A stretch of DNA of 64,000 nt from Mycolicibacterium rufum (GTDB taxonomy: Bacteria > Actinomycetota > Actinomycetes > Mycobacteriales > Mycobacteriaceae). Both the position numbers and the translations under genes were made by a program. Positions 55,053 to 63,310 of this stretch are shown in pieces (positions within the stretch are counted from its first letter, which is position 1; every line of letters starts with the position of its first letter). The notes below the pieces were generated by a model that saw only the letters and a program-made list of their open reading frames with translations, ran no database searches and had not been told where the DNA came from. Where the stretch lies: positions 682,001 to 746,000 of the forward strand of contig NZ_CP092427.2 in assembly GCF_022374875.2 (NCBI RefSeq), given 5' to 3'.

Positions 55053-56386
55053 GCATCGGATGGGACCGGGCCCGCGCCGTCGCCGACGCGGTGCTCTACG
55101 AGGGCTACCTGCTCTACCCGTACCGCGCCACGTCGGGAAAGAACCAGTCGCGCTGGCAGTTCGGCGTGCTCGGTCCGCCCGGTGCCGAGGAATCCGGCAT
55201 CGGTGAGAACGCTTCGTTGTCCGCGCAGATTCTCATCCGGCCGCTCCACGCACCGTCGGTGTCCGGCGTCGTTCGCTTCCTTCAGCTGCAGCACCGCGGG
55301 GTCGAACGCGACCTCGGCGACGGCCGCTATGAGCGCGTCGAGGAGCTGCAGGCGGGTCCGGACAGGTGGTTGAGCTGGGACGAGGCTGTCGAGCGCGAGA
55401 TCGTCGTCGACGCCGCTCCGGTCGCGGCTCTGCCGCTCACGGTGGATATCGCGGTTCCCGCAGGCGCCGACGTCGAGACCGTCGACGGCGGAAGGCTGGT
55501 TCGCAGCCGTCGTGGCCTGCATGGCCGTCTCTCGATCTCCGCCGAGCCGGAGGACGGGCTGCTGCGGCTGACGCTCGAGGTGCGCAACACCTCGTCGCCG
55601 GCAGCCGACAAGAACGGGGCGATCGCGACCTCCCTGATCGGCACGCACCTGCTGTTGGAGGTCAGCGGCGGCGAATTCGTCTCGCTGCTCGAGCCGTCCG
55701 ACGCCGCCACACGCGCAGCCGCGCGCTGTCGTCAACACCGCTGCTTCCCGGTGCTGGCCGGGCCGCCAGGCGATCACGGCCTCGTTCTGGTGTCGCCGAT
55801 CATCCTCTACGACCATCCCGAGATCGCCGAACAGAGCAAGGGCGCGCTGTACGACTCGACCGAGATCGACGAGATCCTGACGTTGCGCGTCATGACCATG
55901 ACCGAGGAGGAGAAGGCCCAGGCACGCGCCACCGACCCGTTGGCGGCCCGCATCATCGACCGCTGCGACTCGATGTCCCCGGAGGCGATGCTCGACCTGC
56001 ACGGCGTGCTGCGCAATCCGCACGCCGAGGCACCCGCGCCGGCTCTGATCCCCGAGATCCCCGCAGACCTCGACTGGTGGGATCCCGAGGCGGACAACGC
56101 CGTTCGTCCGGAACTCGACGCGGTCCTGGTGAACGGCACCAGGGTGGCGCGTGGGAGCCGGGTGCGGCTGCACCCCTCCCGCCGGGCGGACGCCCAGGAC
56201 CTGTTCTACGCCGACAGGATCGCGCGCGTGACATCGGTGCACGGCGATGTCGACGGCGGCCGGCACATCGGCGTCGTCCTCGAGGACGATCCGGCGTCCG
56301 AGCTGCACGAGTGGTACGGCCGCTACCTGTACTTCGCACCCGACGAGGTCGAACCGCTCATCGAAAGGAGTCCGAGATGGAAGTAG
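55049..56386 (+). CDS. Conserved hydrogenase-cluster protein of unknown function
   Basis: 445-residue soluble protein. Start MSIGWDRARAVADAVLYEGY and LLYPYRATSGKNQSRWQFGV, a middle with LEVRNTSSPAADKNGAIATS, and a compact C-terminal beta-domain (GSRVRLHPSRRADAQDLFYA, then HIGVVLEDDPASELHEWYGR). No membrane span or clear metal motif. ATG 55049 overlaps the preceding stop; the end overlaps the 39-residue gene by 10 bases. I recognise it as the hydrogenase-linked conserved hypothetical found in group 1h loci, without a known role. Confidence 0.8.
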   Translation: MSIGWDRARAVADAVLYEGYLLYPYRATSGKNQSRWQFGVLGPPGAEESGIGENASLSAQILIRPLHAPSVSGVVRFLQLQHRGVERDLGDGRYERVEELQAGPDRWLSWDEAVEREIVVDAAPVAALPLTVDIAVPAGADVETVDGGRLVRSRRGLHGRLSISAEPEDGLLRLTLEVRNTSSPAADKNGAIATSLIGTHLLLEVSGGEFVSLLEPSDAATRAAARCRQHRCFPVLAGPPGDHGLVLVSPIILYDHPEIAEQSKGALYDSTEIDEILTLRVMTMTEEEKAQARATDPLAARIIDRCDSMSPEAMLDLHGVLRNPHAEAPAPALIPEIPADLDWWDPEADNAVRPELDAVLVNGTRVARGSRVRLHPSRRADAQDLFYADRIARVTSVHGDVDGGRHIGVVLEDDPASELHEWYGRYLYFAPDEVEPLIERSPRWK

Positions 56387-56496
56387 TCGGCTGGATCGCC
56401 GTAGGCCTGGTGGCTGCCGTGATCCTGGCAGGAGTGGTGGTCGGGGTGCGATCCGTCCCCGATGTGCAGCGCTATCTGAAGATGCGCCGCATGTGA
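56377..56496 (+). CDS. 39-residue single-span membrane microprotein in the hydrogenase cluster
   Basis: MEVVGWIAVGLVAAVILAGV begins a 39-residue protein with one membrane helix (about 4-24) and a basic C-terminal tail (DVQRYLKMRRM). AAAGGAG six to twelve bases upstream supports ATG 56377. It overlaps the previous gene by 10 bases and the protease start by 4, so translation is linked to both. It resembles small DUF6893-type proteins. A membrane tether or quinone-site subunit for the soluble hydrogenase is a reasonable hypothesis. Confidence 0.75.
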   Translation: MEVVGWIAVGLVAAVILAGVVVGVRSVPDVQRYLKMRRM

Positions 56497-56981
56497 CCCC
56501 GAGGATCCTGGTGGCCGCGATCGGCAACATCTTCCTCGGGGACGACGGCTTTGGCCCCGAGGTCATGCGGCACATTCCGGCCCGCCTCTCCGGACCGTGT
56601 GTTCGGATGACCGACTACGGCATCAGGGGCATGCATCTGGCCTACGACCTCCTCGACAGCTGGTCGGCACTGCTGCTCGTCGACGCCGTGCCCGGCCGCG
56701 GTTCACCCGGGACCGTGCACGTGTTCGAGGCCGACCATGAAAGCCTGGCCGTGTGCGCCCGTCTCGATGCGCACGCCATGGATCCGGGTGCGGTGTTCGC
56801 GAGCCTCGCCGCGCTCGGCGGGACGCCGCCCCGCACCGTCGTGATCGGCTGTGAGGTCGAGACCGTCGAAGAAGGCATCGGTCTCTCCGACGCCGTTGCG
56901 GCCGCGGTGCCCAAGGCGGCACAAGCCGTCGAGGACCTGGTGACCGATCTGCTCACGCGCTCCGCGGCGGGGAGGGGCTGA
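56493..56981 (+). CDS. Hydrogenase maturation endopeptidase (HybD/HoxM family)
   Basis: 162-residue nickel-checking protease that trims the large subunit C-terminus. Motifs: AIGNIFLGDDGFGPEV with the metal-binding acidic residue, LLLVDAVPGRGSPGTVHVF with the second acid, and LDAHAMDPGAVFASLAAL with the His. GTG 56493 overlaps the stop of the microprotein gene (ATGTGA). Its likely target is the HhyL extension after His576. Confidence 0.92.
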   Translation: MTPRILVAAIGNIFLGDDGFGPEVMRHIPARLSGPCVRMTDYGIRGMHLAYDLLDSWSALLLVDAVPGRGSPGTVHVFEADHESLAVCARLDAHAMDPGAVFASLAALGGTPPRTVVIGCEVETVEEGIGLSDAVAAAVPKAAQAVEDLVTDLLTRSAAGRG

Positions 56982-56985
56982 GGCC

Positions 56986-57240
56986 ATGTGCCTGGGAATT
57001 CCCGGACAGGTCGTCGGCATGCTGGACGGCTACGGTGACCAGCTGGCGCTCGTCGACGTGGCCGGGGAGCGGCGGAAAGTGAATGTGGGGATGTTGCCCG
57101 AGGAGCACTTCGCGCCCGGCGACTGGGTGATCATCCACATGGGTTTCGTGGTCGAGAAGACCGACAAGGCCGGCGCGGACGCGGCCATGGCCGGGCTGGA
57201 GCTGATGGGCCGGGGTCACGGCAGCGGGGATCCACCATGA
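56986..57240 (+). CDS. hypC: Hydrogenase maturation chaperone HypC (copy 1)
   Basis: 84-residue HypC/HupF family. MCLGIPGQVV with essential Cys2, VDVAGERRKVNVGML and GDWVIIHMGFVVEKTD are standard. HypC carries the Fe(CN)2CO group between HypD and the large subunit. ATG 56986; its stop overlaps the hypF start by 4 bases. A second, longer HypC follows hypF. Confidence 0.93.
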   Translation: MCLGIPGQVVGMLDGYGDQLALVDVAGERRKVNVGMLPEEHFAPGDWVIIHMGFVVEKTDKAGADAAMAGLELMGRGHGSGDPP

Positions 57241-59507
57241 CCGACCGCCGCCGCGTTCGCGTCTGCGCGCGCGGCGTGGTGCAAGGGGTGGGATTCCGGC
57301 CCTTCGTCTACACGCAGGCGGCGCTGCTCGGGCTGTCCGGCTCGGTCCGCAACGACAGCACCGGCGCCATCGTCGAGCTCGAGGGCGCGGCCGCAGACAT
57401 CGACCGCTTCCTGGCGCGGCTCAACGACCATCCGCCACCACTCGCTGTCATCGAATCCGTTAAGATACAACTCATCCCGCTTGTCGGTGGCACCGGCTTC
57501 ACGATCGCCGACACCTCCCACACCGACGGAGGCCGCACCCTCGCCTCCCCGGATGTCGCCATGTGCGCCGACTGCGCCGCCGAGCTGCGCGACCCGCGCA
57601 ACCGTCGGTTCCGGCACCCCTTCATCAACTGCACCAACTGCGGTCCGCGATTCACGATCATCGCGTCCCTGCCGTACGACCGGTCGTCGACCTCGATGGC
57701 GGACTTCCCGATGTGCGCCGATTGCGCCCGCGAGTACACCGACCCCACCGACCGCCGATTCCACGCCCAGCCCGTCTGCTGCCCGGGCTGCGGACCGACA
57801 CTGCGCTACCGGGACCGCGATGGACGGGCCGCCGCCGGCGAACCCGGGTTACATGCCGCCCGGCGGCTCCTGCGCGATGGCGGTGTACTGGCGGTCAAAG
57901 GGATCGGCGGCTACCACCTCGCCTGCGACGCCGACGACGGCCGAGCGGTGGCCGAACTGAGGTACCGAAAACGCCGCGGCGACAAACCATTCGCGGTGAT
58001 GGTCCCCGACCTGTCGACCGCGCACGCCATCGCCCACATCGACCCCGCGTCAGCCGTGCTGTTGACCGGCCCCGCCCGGCCGATCGTACTGATGCCCAGG
58101 CGCGCCGATGCCGCGGTCGCCGATGCCGTGGCGCCGTACAACCCCGACCTCGGCGTCCTGCTGGCCTACTCGCCGGTGCATGCGCTGTTGTTCGGGCTCG
58201 ACGCGGACGAACCCGGCCCGCAGGTCCTGGTAATGACCTCGGGGAATCTCGGCGGCGAACCCATCTGCTACACCGACGACGACGCCCTCGACCGGCTGTC
58301 GCCGCTGGCCGACGGGTGGCTGACGCACGATCGGGCCATCCTGGCGCCGTGCGACGACTCGGTGATGCGCGCCGACACGCCGGTCCGGCGCTCGCGTGGA
58401 TACGCGCCACTGCCGATCGCATTGCCGGTCGCGGTGCCCCCGACACTCGCGGTCGGCGCCGATCTGAAGAACACCATGGCCGTCGCCGATGGGCGGTACG
58501 CGTGGCTGAGCCAGCACATCGGCGACATGGACGACTTGGCCACGCTGTCCGCCTTCGACTCCGCTCAGCAGCACATGAGGCGGCTCACCGCGGTCGAACC
58601 GGAAGTGCTCGTCGCCGACGCGCACCCGCTGTACCGCTCGAGGGCCTGGGCGCACCGCAACGCCACGGGCCGTCCCGTGCGCAGCGTGCAGCACCACCAC
58701 GCGCACATCGCCGCGCTGATGGCCGAACACGGCCTGGACGGCTCCCGGCCCGTGCTCGGATTCGCCTTCGACGGAACGGGTTACGGCCCCGACGGCGCAG
58801 TGTGGGGCGGAGAGGTGTTACTGGCCGACTACAAGGGCTACCGGCGGTTGGCCGCGCTACGCTACGTGCCGCTGGCGGGCGGCGACGTCAGCGTGATGCG
58901 CCCGTACCGGATGGCGCTCGCGCATCTGTGGGCCGCCGGACTGCCCTGGACAACCGACCTGCCCCCGGTGCGCGCATGCCCGACCGACGAACAACGGGTG
59001 GTGCGTCACCAACTCCAGACCGGCCTCGGGTGCGCCCCGACGTCGAGCATGGGCAGGCTGTTCGACGCGGTCGCGGCGCTGACCGGAGTCCGCCAGGTCG
59101 TCGACTACGAGGCGCAGGCGGCGATCGAGCTCGAAGGGCTTTCCCGAGAGCACGACTGCGGCGCCACCGGCTACCGGTTCACCGTCGACCACCGGGATCC
59201 CACCGCGGAGATCGACCCCACCCCCGTCCTGGCCGGGGTCATCGCCGACCTCCGCGCCGGCGTCGCGCCCGGCCTGGTCGGCTCCCGTTTCCACCGCGCG
59301 GTGGCGACGTTGATCCTCGACCTCGCGGTCGAGAATCACGGACCCACGGTGGCGCTCTCCGGGGGCGTGTTCCAGAACGCGCTCCTGCTCCGATTGGCCC
59401 GAACATTGCTGGAAGAGCATGGATTCGATGTGCTGACCCACCGCCACGTACCGCCCAACGACGGAGGCATCGCGCTGGGACAGCTGATCGTGGGGAATAC
59501 CGTCTAG
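57237..59507 (+). CDS. hypF: Carbamoyltransferase HypF
   Basis: 756-residue enzyme making the cyanide-precursor carbamoyl group for the active site. Domains: acylphosphatase (GVVQGVGFRPFVYTQA, residues 11-90), two zinc fingers (CADC..CTNCG and CADC..CCPGCG, about 105-185), a YrdC-like domain (LAVKGIGGYHLACDAD), and the Kae1-like C-terminal domain with VQHHHAHIAALMAEHG and FAFDGTGYGPDGAVWGGE. Start ATG 57237 overlaps hypC. Complete and full length. Confidence 0.96.
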   Translation: MTDRRRVRVCARGVVQGVGFRPFVYTQAALLGLSGSVRNDSTGAIVELEGAAADIDRFLARLNDHPPPLAVIESVKIQLIPLVGGTGFTIADTSHTDGGRTLASPDVAMCADCAAELRDPRNRRFRHPFINCTNCGPRFTIIASLPYDRSSTSMADFPMCADCAREYTDPTDRRFHAQPVCCPGCGPTLRYRDRDGRAAAGEPGLHAARRLLRDGGVLAVKGIGGYHLACDADDGRAVAELRYRKRRGDKPFAVMVPDLSTAHAIAHIDPASAVLLTGPARPIVLMPRRADAAVADAVAPYNPDLGVLLAYSPVHALLFGLDADEPGPQVLVMTSGNLGGEPICYTDDDALDRLSPLADGWLTHDRAILAPCDDSVMRADTPVRRSRGYAPLPIALPVAVPPTLAVGADLKNTMAVADGRYAWLSQHIGDMDDLATLSAFDSAQQHMRRLTAVEPEVLVADAHPLYRSRAWAHRNATGRPVRSVQHHHAHIAALMAEHGLDGSRPVLGFAFDGTGYGPDGAVWGGEVLLADYKGYRRLAALRYVPLAGGDVSVMRPYRMALAHLWAAGLPWTTDLPPVRACPTDEQRVVRHQLQTGLGCAPTSSMGRLFDAVAALTGVRQVVDYEAQAAIELEGLSREHDCGATGYRFTVDHRDPTAEIDPTPVLAGVIADLRAGVAPGLVGSRFHRAVATLILDLAVENHGPTVALSGGVFQNALLLRLARTLLEEHGFDVLTHRHVPPNDGGIALGQLIVGNTV

Positions 59508-59521
59508 AAGGGAGGACGCGG

Positions 59522-59839
59522 ATGTGTCTCGCGGTACCGGGGAAGATCATCAGCATCGAGGAGCGTGACGGCACACTGATGTCGGTCGTCGACTTCGGCG
59601 GTGTCGAGAAAGACGTGTGTCTGCAGTACATTCCGGACGCCGACGTGGGCCAGTACGTCGTCGTCCACGTCGGGTTCGCCATCCAGCGGCTCGACGAGGA
59701 ATCCGCGGTGCGCACGCTGGCCGAGTTCGAGCACCTCGGTGTGCTCGAGGAGGAGTTCGCCGACGGCTTCGAGCTGGCCGCGCGGCAGGCCGGCATGGCC
59801 AACCCCAACACCAACGGAAGCTCCGAGGTGCCGTCATGA
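59522..59839 (+). CDS. hypC: Hydrogenase maturation chaperone HypC (copy 2)
   Basis: 105-residue HypC paralogue: [20 protein letters not shown] with Cys2, [18 protein letters not shown], and [20 protein letters not shown]. It is about 20 residues longer at the C-terminus than copy 1 ([20 protein letters not shown]). ATG 59522 follows GGGAGGA. Its stop overlaps hypD. Proximity to hypD suggests this copy forms the HypCD complex, while copy 1 may escort the large subunit. Confidence 0.93.
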   Translation: MCLAVPGKIISIEERDGTLMSVVDFGGVEKDVCLQYIPDADVGQYVVVHVGFAIQRLDEESAVRTLAEFEHLGVLEEEFADGFELAARQAGMANPNTNGSSEVPS

Positions 59840-60936
59840 AATACCTGGACGAATTCAGCAATCCGGAGCTGGCGCTGCGGCTCATCGACCAGATCAAGGC
59901 CGTCGCGACCCGTCGCTGGTCGATCATGGAAGTCTGTGGCGGCCAGACGCATTCCATCATCCGCCACGGTATCGATCAGTTGCTCCCCGATACCATCGAG
60001 ATGATCCACGGACCGGGATGCCCGGTCTGTGTCACACCGCTCGAGGTCATCGACAAAGCGCTCGAGATCGCTTCCCGCCCCGACGTGACCTTCTGTTCGT
60101 TCGGCGACATGCTGCGCGTGCCGGGCAGCGAGAAGGATCTGTTCCGCGTCAAGAGCGAAGGCGGCGACGTCCGCGTCGTGTACTCCCCGTTGGACGCGCT
60201 GACGATTGCGCGGGCCAACCCGGACAGGCAGGTGGTGTTCTTCGGAATCGGCTTCGAGACCACGGCCCCCGCCAACGCGATGACCGTCTATCAGGCGAAG
60301 CGGCTCGGTATCGAGAACTTCTCGCTGCTGGTCTCCCACGTGCTGGTGCCTCCGGCGATCTCCGCGATCATGGAGTCCCCGACGTGCCGCGTCCAGGCGT
60401 TCCTGGCGGCCGGTCACGTGTGCGCGGTGATGGGTACCGATGAATACCCGCCGCTGTGTGACAAGTACGGAATCCCCATCGTAGTCACCGGATTCGAACC
60501 GCTGGACATCCTCGAGGGAATCCGGCGCACCGTCGTGCAGCTCGAGTCGGGCCGCCACGAGCTGGAGAACGCCTATCCGCGCGCGGTCCAGGACGTCGGC
60601 AACCCGGCTGCCAAGGCGATGCTGCTCGACGTGTTCGACGTGACCGACCGGGCATGGCGCGGGATAGGCGTGATCCCCAGTAGCGGTTGGCGGTTGGCCC
60701 ACGCCTATCGCGATTACGACGCCGAGCAGCGGTTCGCCGTCGGCGACATCCACACCGAGGAGTCCACGGTGTGCCGGTCGGGCGAGGTGTTGCAGGGCCT
60801 CATCAAGCCGCACGAGTGCTCGGCGTTCGGAACGTTGTGCACCCCGCGCAATCCGCTCGGCGCCACCATGGTCTCGTCGGAGGGCGCGTGCGCGGCGTAC
60901 TACCTGTACCGGCGTCTCGAGGTGACCCATGCCTGA
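59836..60936 (+). CDS. hypD: Hydrogenase maturation Fe-S protein HypD
   Basis: 366-residue scaffold on which the Fe(CN)2CO unit is built. [10 protein letters not shown] holds Cys34; [10 protein letters not shown] holds Cys62 and Cys65. [20 protein letters not shown] and the later Cys-rich region ([31 protein letters not shown]) provide the [4Fe-4S] site. ATG 59836 overlaps the hypC stop, and hypE begins 8 bases before its end. Confidence 0.96.
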   Translation: MKYLDEFSNPELALRLIDQIKAVATRRWSIMEVCGGQTHSIIRHGIDQLLPDTIEMIHGPGCPVCVTPLEVIDKALEIASRPDVTFCSFGDMLRVPGSEKDLFRVKSEGGDVRVVYSPLDALTIARANPDRQVVFFGIGFETTAPANAMTVYQAKRLGIENFSLLVSHVLVPPAISAIMESPTCRVQAFLAAGHVCAVMGTDEYPPLCDKYGIPIVVTGFEPLDILEGIRRTVVQLESGRHELENAYPRAVQDVGNPAAKAMLLDVFDVTDRAWRGIGVIPSSGWRLAHAYRDYDAEQRFAVGDIHTEESTVCRSGEVLQGLIKPHECSAFGTLCTPRNPLGATMVSSEGACAAYYLYRRLEVTHA

Positions 60937-62008
60937 GCAGGCCTCCGAAACCCGCGCGGCCATCGACATGGAGTCGTGGGTCTGCCCGGCACCGCTGCGG
61001 GACGCCCCGAACATCGTGATGGGCCATGGCGGGGGCGGGGCGATGTCCGCGGAGCTGATCGAGCATCTGTTCCTGCCCGCGTTCGGGTCGGCGGCCGATG
61101 CGGGAATGGGTGATTCGGCGATCGTCGACATCGGCGGTGCGCGCCTGGCGTTCTCGACCGACTCGTTCGTCGTGAAGCCGATGGTGTTCCCGGGCGGCAC
61201 GATCGGTGATCTGGCGGTCAACGGAACGGTGAACGATCTGGCGATGGCGGGCGCCGCTCCTGCAGTGTTGTCGACCGCGTTCATCCTCGAAGAGGGCACG
61301 CCGCTGGACGAGTTGGCCCGGGTCGCCCAAGCGGTCGGCACCGCCGCCATGGCGGCCGGGGTCAAACTCGTCACCGGCGACACCAAGGTCGTCGACTCGG
61401 GGCACGGCGACGGCGTCTACATCAACACTGCGGGCATCGGGCTCGTCGACCAGCGCACCGACATCCGACCGCAGCGCGCGACATCAGGAGACGCGGTGAT
61501 CGTCAGCGGTGACATCGGCGTGCACGGGGTGGCCGTCCTGAGCTGCCGGGAGGGCCTCCAGTTCGGCACCGCGGTGGCCAGTGACACCGCTCCCCTGCAC
61601 GGCTTGGTGGCGGCGATGATCGAGACCGGCGCCGACCTGCATGCGCTGCGTGACCCGACGCGCGGTGGGATGGCGGCGACGCTCAACGAGATCGCCAAGG
61701 CGGCGAAGGTCGGCGTATCGATCGACGAACGCGCACTGCCGATTCCGTCTGAGGTGCGGGACGCGTGCAGCATGCTCGGCCTGGATCCCCTCTATGTCGC
61801 CAATGAGGGCAAGCTGGTCGCGTTCGTCGCCGCCGCGGATGCCGACCGGGTGCTCGCCGCGATGCGGACGCACCCGCTGGGTACCCGCGCGGCGATCATC
61901 GGTACGTGCGTCGCCGACCATCCGGGCATGGTGGTGGCGAGGACGGCGTTGGGCGGCACCCGGGTGGTGGACCTGCCGATCGGCGAACAGTTACCGCGGA
62001 TCTGCTGA
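60929..62008 (+). CDS. hypE: Hydrogenase maturation dehydratase HypE
   Basis: 359-residue PurM-like ATPase that dehydrates a carbamoyl group on its C-terminal Cys to a thiocyanate. [40 protein letters not shown] and [20 protein letters not shown] are standard; the protein ends PRIC, giving the active Cys at the last position. ATG 60929 overlaps hypD by 8 bases. The next gene starts directly after its stop. Confidence 0.96.
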   Translation: MPEQASETRAAIDMESWVCPAPLRDAPNIVMGHGGGGAMSAELIEHLFLPAFGSAADAGMGDSAIVDIGGARLAFSTDSFVVKPMVFPGGTIGDLAVNGTVNDLAMAGAAPAVLSTAFILEEGTPLDELARVAQAVGTAAMAAGVKLVTGDTKVVDSGHGDGVYINTAGIGLVDQRTDIRPQRATSGDAVIVSGDIGVHGVAVLSCREGLQFGTAVASDTAPLHGLVAAMIETGADLHALRDPTRGGMAATLNEIAKAAKVGVSIDERALPIPSEVRDACSMLGLDPLYVANEGKLVAFVAAADADRVLAAMRTHPLGTRAAIIGTCVADHPGMVVARTALGGTRVVDLPIGEQLPRIC

Positions 62009-62746
62009 ATGGCCGCGCCAACCCGGCAGGTCCGCGCCGGCCATGCGTTGTTCGCGCAGTACGCGTACCCGCCGAACGAACTTGGATACTGCGGGCCCGA
62101 GGACAGCGCGGCGCTTCTGCGTGCCGGCGACGAGATGACCTCGGTAGCAAGGGAGTTCGACGGTGCCTGGCCGTACCTGCTGGCTATCGCGGATGCCGCG
62201 GGCATCGCCGACCCGCTCGATGTCGAGGTGGTCCTCAGCTACTGGGTCGGCGGATCTCGACTCGACACAGTGGATGGGCGGACGTTGCTCGACCGGCTCC
62301 GTGCGGCGTTCGCCGGTCAGGTCACGGGGCTGCTCGACGACCTGGACTGCCGTGCACACGTGTTGGCACACCACAGCTTTCACGTCTTCGTGGTGTACCC
62401 GTGGGTGCGCTTCCTGGACCGGGACCCGACCACTCCCCTGCACGTTCTGCAGCAGTGCCGGATCCGCTGGGGCTCTGTCCTTTCCGTCGACGAAGAGCAT
62501 GTGGTGATCGAGTCGCGGCCCCTCGTCGTCGACGAGGGGCGGGTGTCACTCGGCGACCCCGCCGCCGAGCGGGTGAGGTGGAGCCGCGACGGCAGGTCGC
62601 TGACCACGGCACCCGCGGTCGGTGATGTCGTCGCCGCGCACTGGGACTGGGTGTGCGGTCCCCTCACCGACGCCGACCGCACCGCTCTGACGACGGCGAC
62701 GCAAGCGACTCTCGAGCTCGTTAACACGGCCAGAAACCGATCTTGA
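62009..62746 (+). CDS. Hydrogenase-cluster protein, DUF6390 type
   Basis: 245-residue soluble protein. GHALFAQYAYPPNELGYCGP near the start, LEREFDG-like helices around 40-60 (AREFDGAWPYLLAIADAAGI), VEVVLSYWVGGSRLD, HHSFHVFVVYPWVRFL and VGDVVAAHWDWVCGPLTDAD. It begins at the base after the hypE stop and closes the cluster. It resembles the DUF6390 family of hydrogenase loci. Function unknown; the conserved aromatic and His residues hint at ligand binding. Confidence 0.8.
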   Translation: MAAPTRQVRAGHALFAQYAYPPNELGYCGPEDSAALLRAGDEMTSVAREFDGAWPYLLAIADAAGIADPLDVEVVLSYWVGGSRLDTVDGRTLLDRLRAAFAGQVTGLLDDLDCRAHVLAHHSFHVFVVYPWVRFLDRDPTTPLHVLQQCRIRWGSVLSVDEEHVVIESRPLVVDEGRVSLGDPAAERVRWSRDGRSLTTAPAVGDVVAAHWDWVCGPLTDADRTALTTATQATLELVNTARNRS

Positions 62747-62769
62747 ACAGGCAAAACGTCCGTCGGTGC

Positions 62770-62794
62770 GGTTTTGGTGACCACCGCGGGGGTA
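62770..62794 (+). promoter_or_regulatory. SigF-type promoter
   Basis: GGTTT (62770-62774), 15 bases, GGGTA (62790-62794) match the mycobacterial SigF consensus GGTTT-N15/17-GGGTA. It is 52 bases upstream of the 71-residue gene. Confidence 0.7.
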
Positions 62795-62846
62795 TCCGTT
62801 TTATCGGGTGTCGCCGCGCGCAACGGCGGCCGGTGAGGAGTGACCC

Positions 62847-63062
62847 ATGAACAAGCCAGCAGAACGCGGATCCCGCGACACCGGGTCAGACCAGCCGTCG
62901 GGCGGGCCTGCCGAGCGGCCGTCCGGCGCCATCGAGGGAGCCGAATCGGTCCCCAGTCACGGCGAACCCGGGCAAGCCGATGTCGAGACTGCCTTCACGA
63001 CGGACCCCCCGCGCAACGTCGAACCCGAGGTGCCGCCGTACGCCGGCCGCAAGGAGTCGTAG
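62847..63062 (+). CDS. Small hydrophilic protein, probably SigF-controlled
   Basis: 71-residue protein, strongly polar and Pro/Gly/Glu-rich (SDQPSGGPAERPSGAIEGAE), with no predicted fold, signal or membrane span. ATG 62847 has GGTGAGGAG six bases upstream, an excellent ribosome site, and a SigF-type promoter precedes it. Both argue that the ORF is real. I do not recognise a family; small disordered stress proteins are a plausible class. Confidence 0.68.
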   Translation: MNKPAERGSRDTGSDQPSGGPAERPSGAIEGAESVPSHGEPGQADVETAFTTDPPRNVEPEVPPYAGRKES

Positions 63063-63106
63063 GCCGGCCGACACTCCCGGGCGCGGCGGACAGCAGCGCT
63101 GACGGG

Positions 63107-63301
63107 TCACCACTGGTCGCGGGGCACATCGAAGTCGGCGCACAGCGCCCGCCAGACGTCGCGCGGTTCGACACCGTCCTCGATCGCCTGGGCCGCGGTG
63201 CGCCCTCCCAGGGTGGTCAGCACGTGGTCGACGAGCATGGAGGTGGCCCGGACCTCACCGAACCGTCCCCGCACCAGCTCGTGGAATTCCGTCAGCCGCA
63301 C
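63107..63301 (-). CDS. DUF3046 family protein (Rv2738c-like)
   Basis: 64-residue helical protein: MRLTEFHELVRGRFGEVRAT, SMLVDHVLTTLGGRTAAQAI, and DVWRALCADFDVPRDQW. This is the DUF3046 family, normally next to recA in mycobacteria. Start GTG 63301, nine bases after the glycosyltransferase stop on the same strand. Here the hydrogenase cluster separates it from recA. Function unknown. Confidence 0.88.
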   Translation of the reverse strand: MRLTEFHELVRGRFGEVRATSMLVDHVLTTLGGRTAAQAIEDGVEPRDVWRALCADFDVPRDQW

Positions 63302-63310
63302 ACGCTCAAC

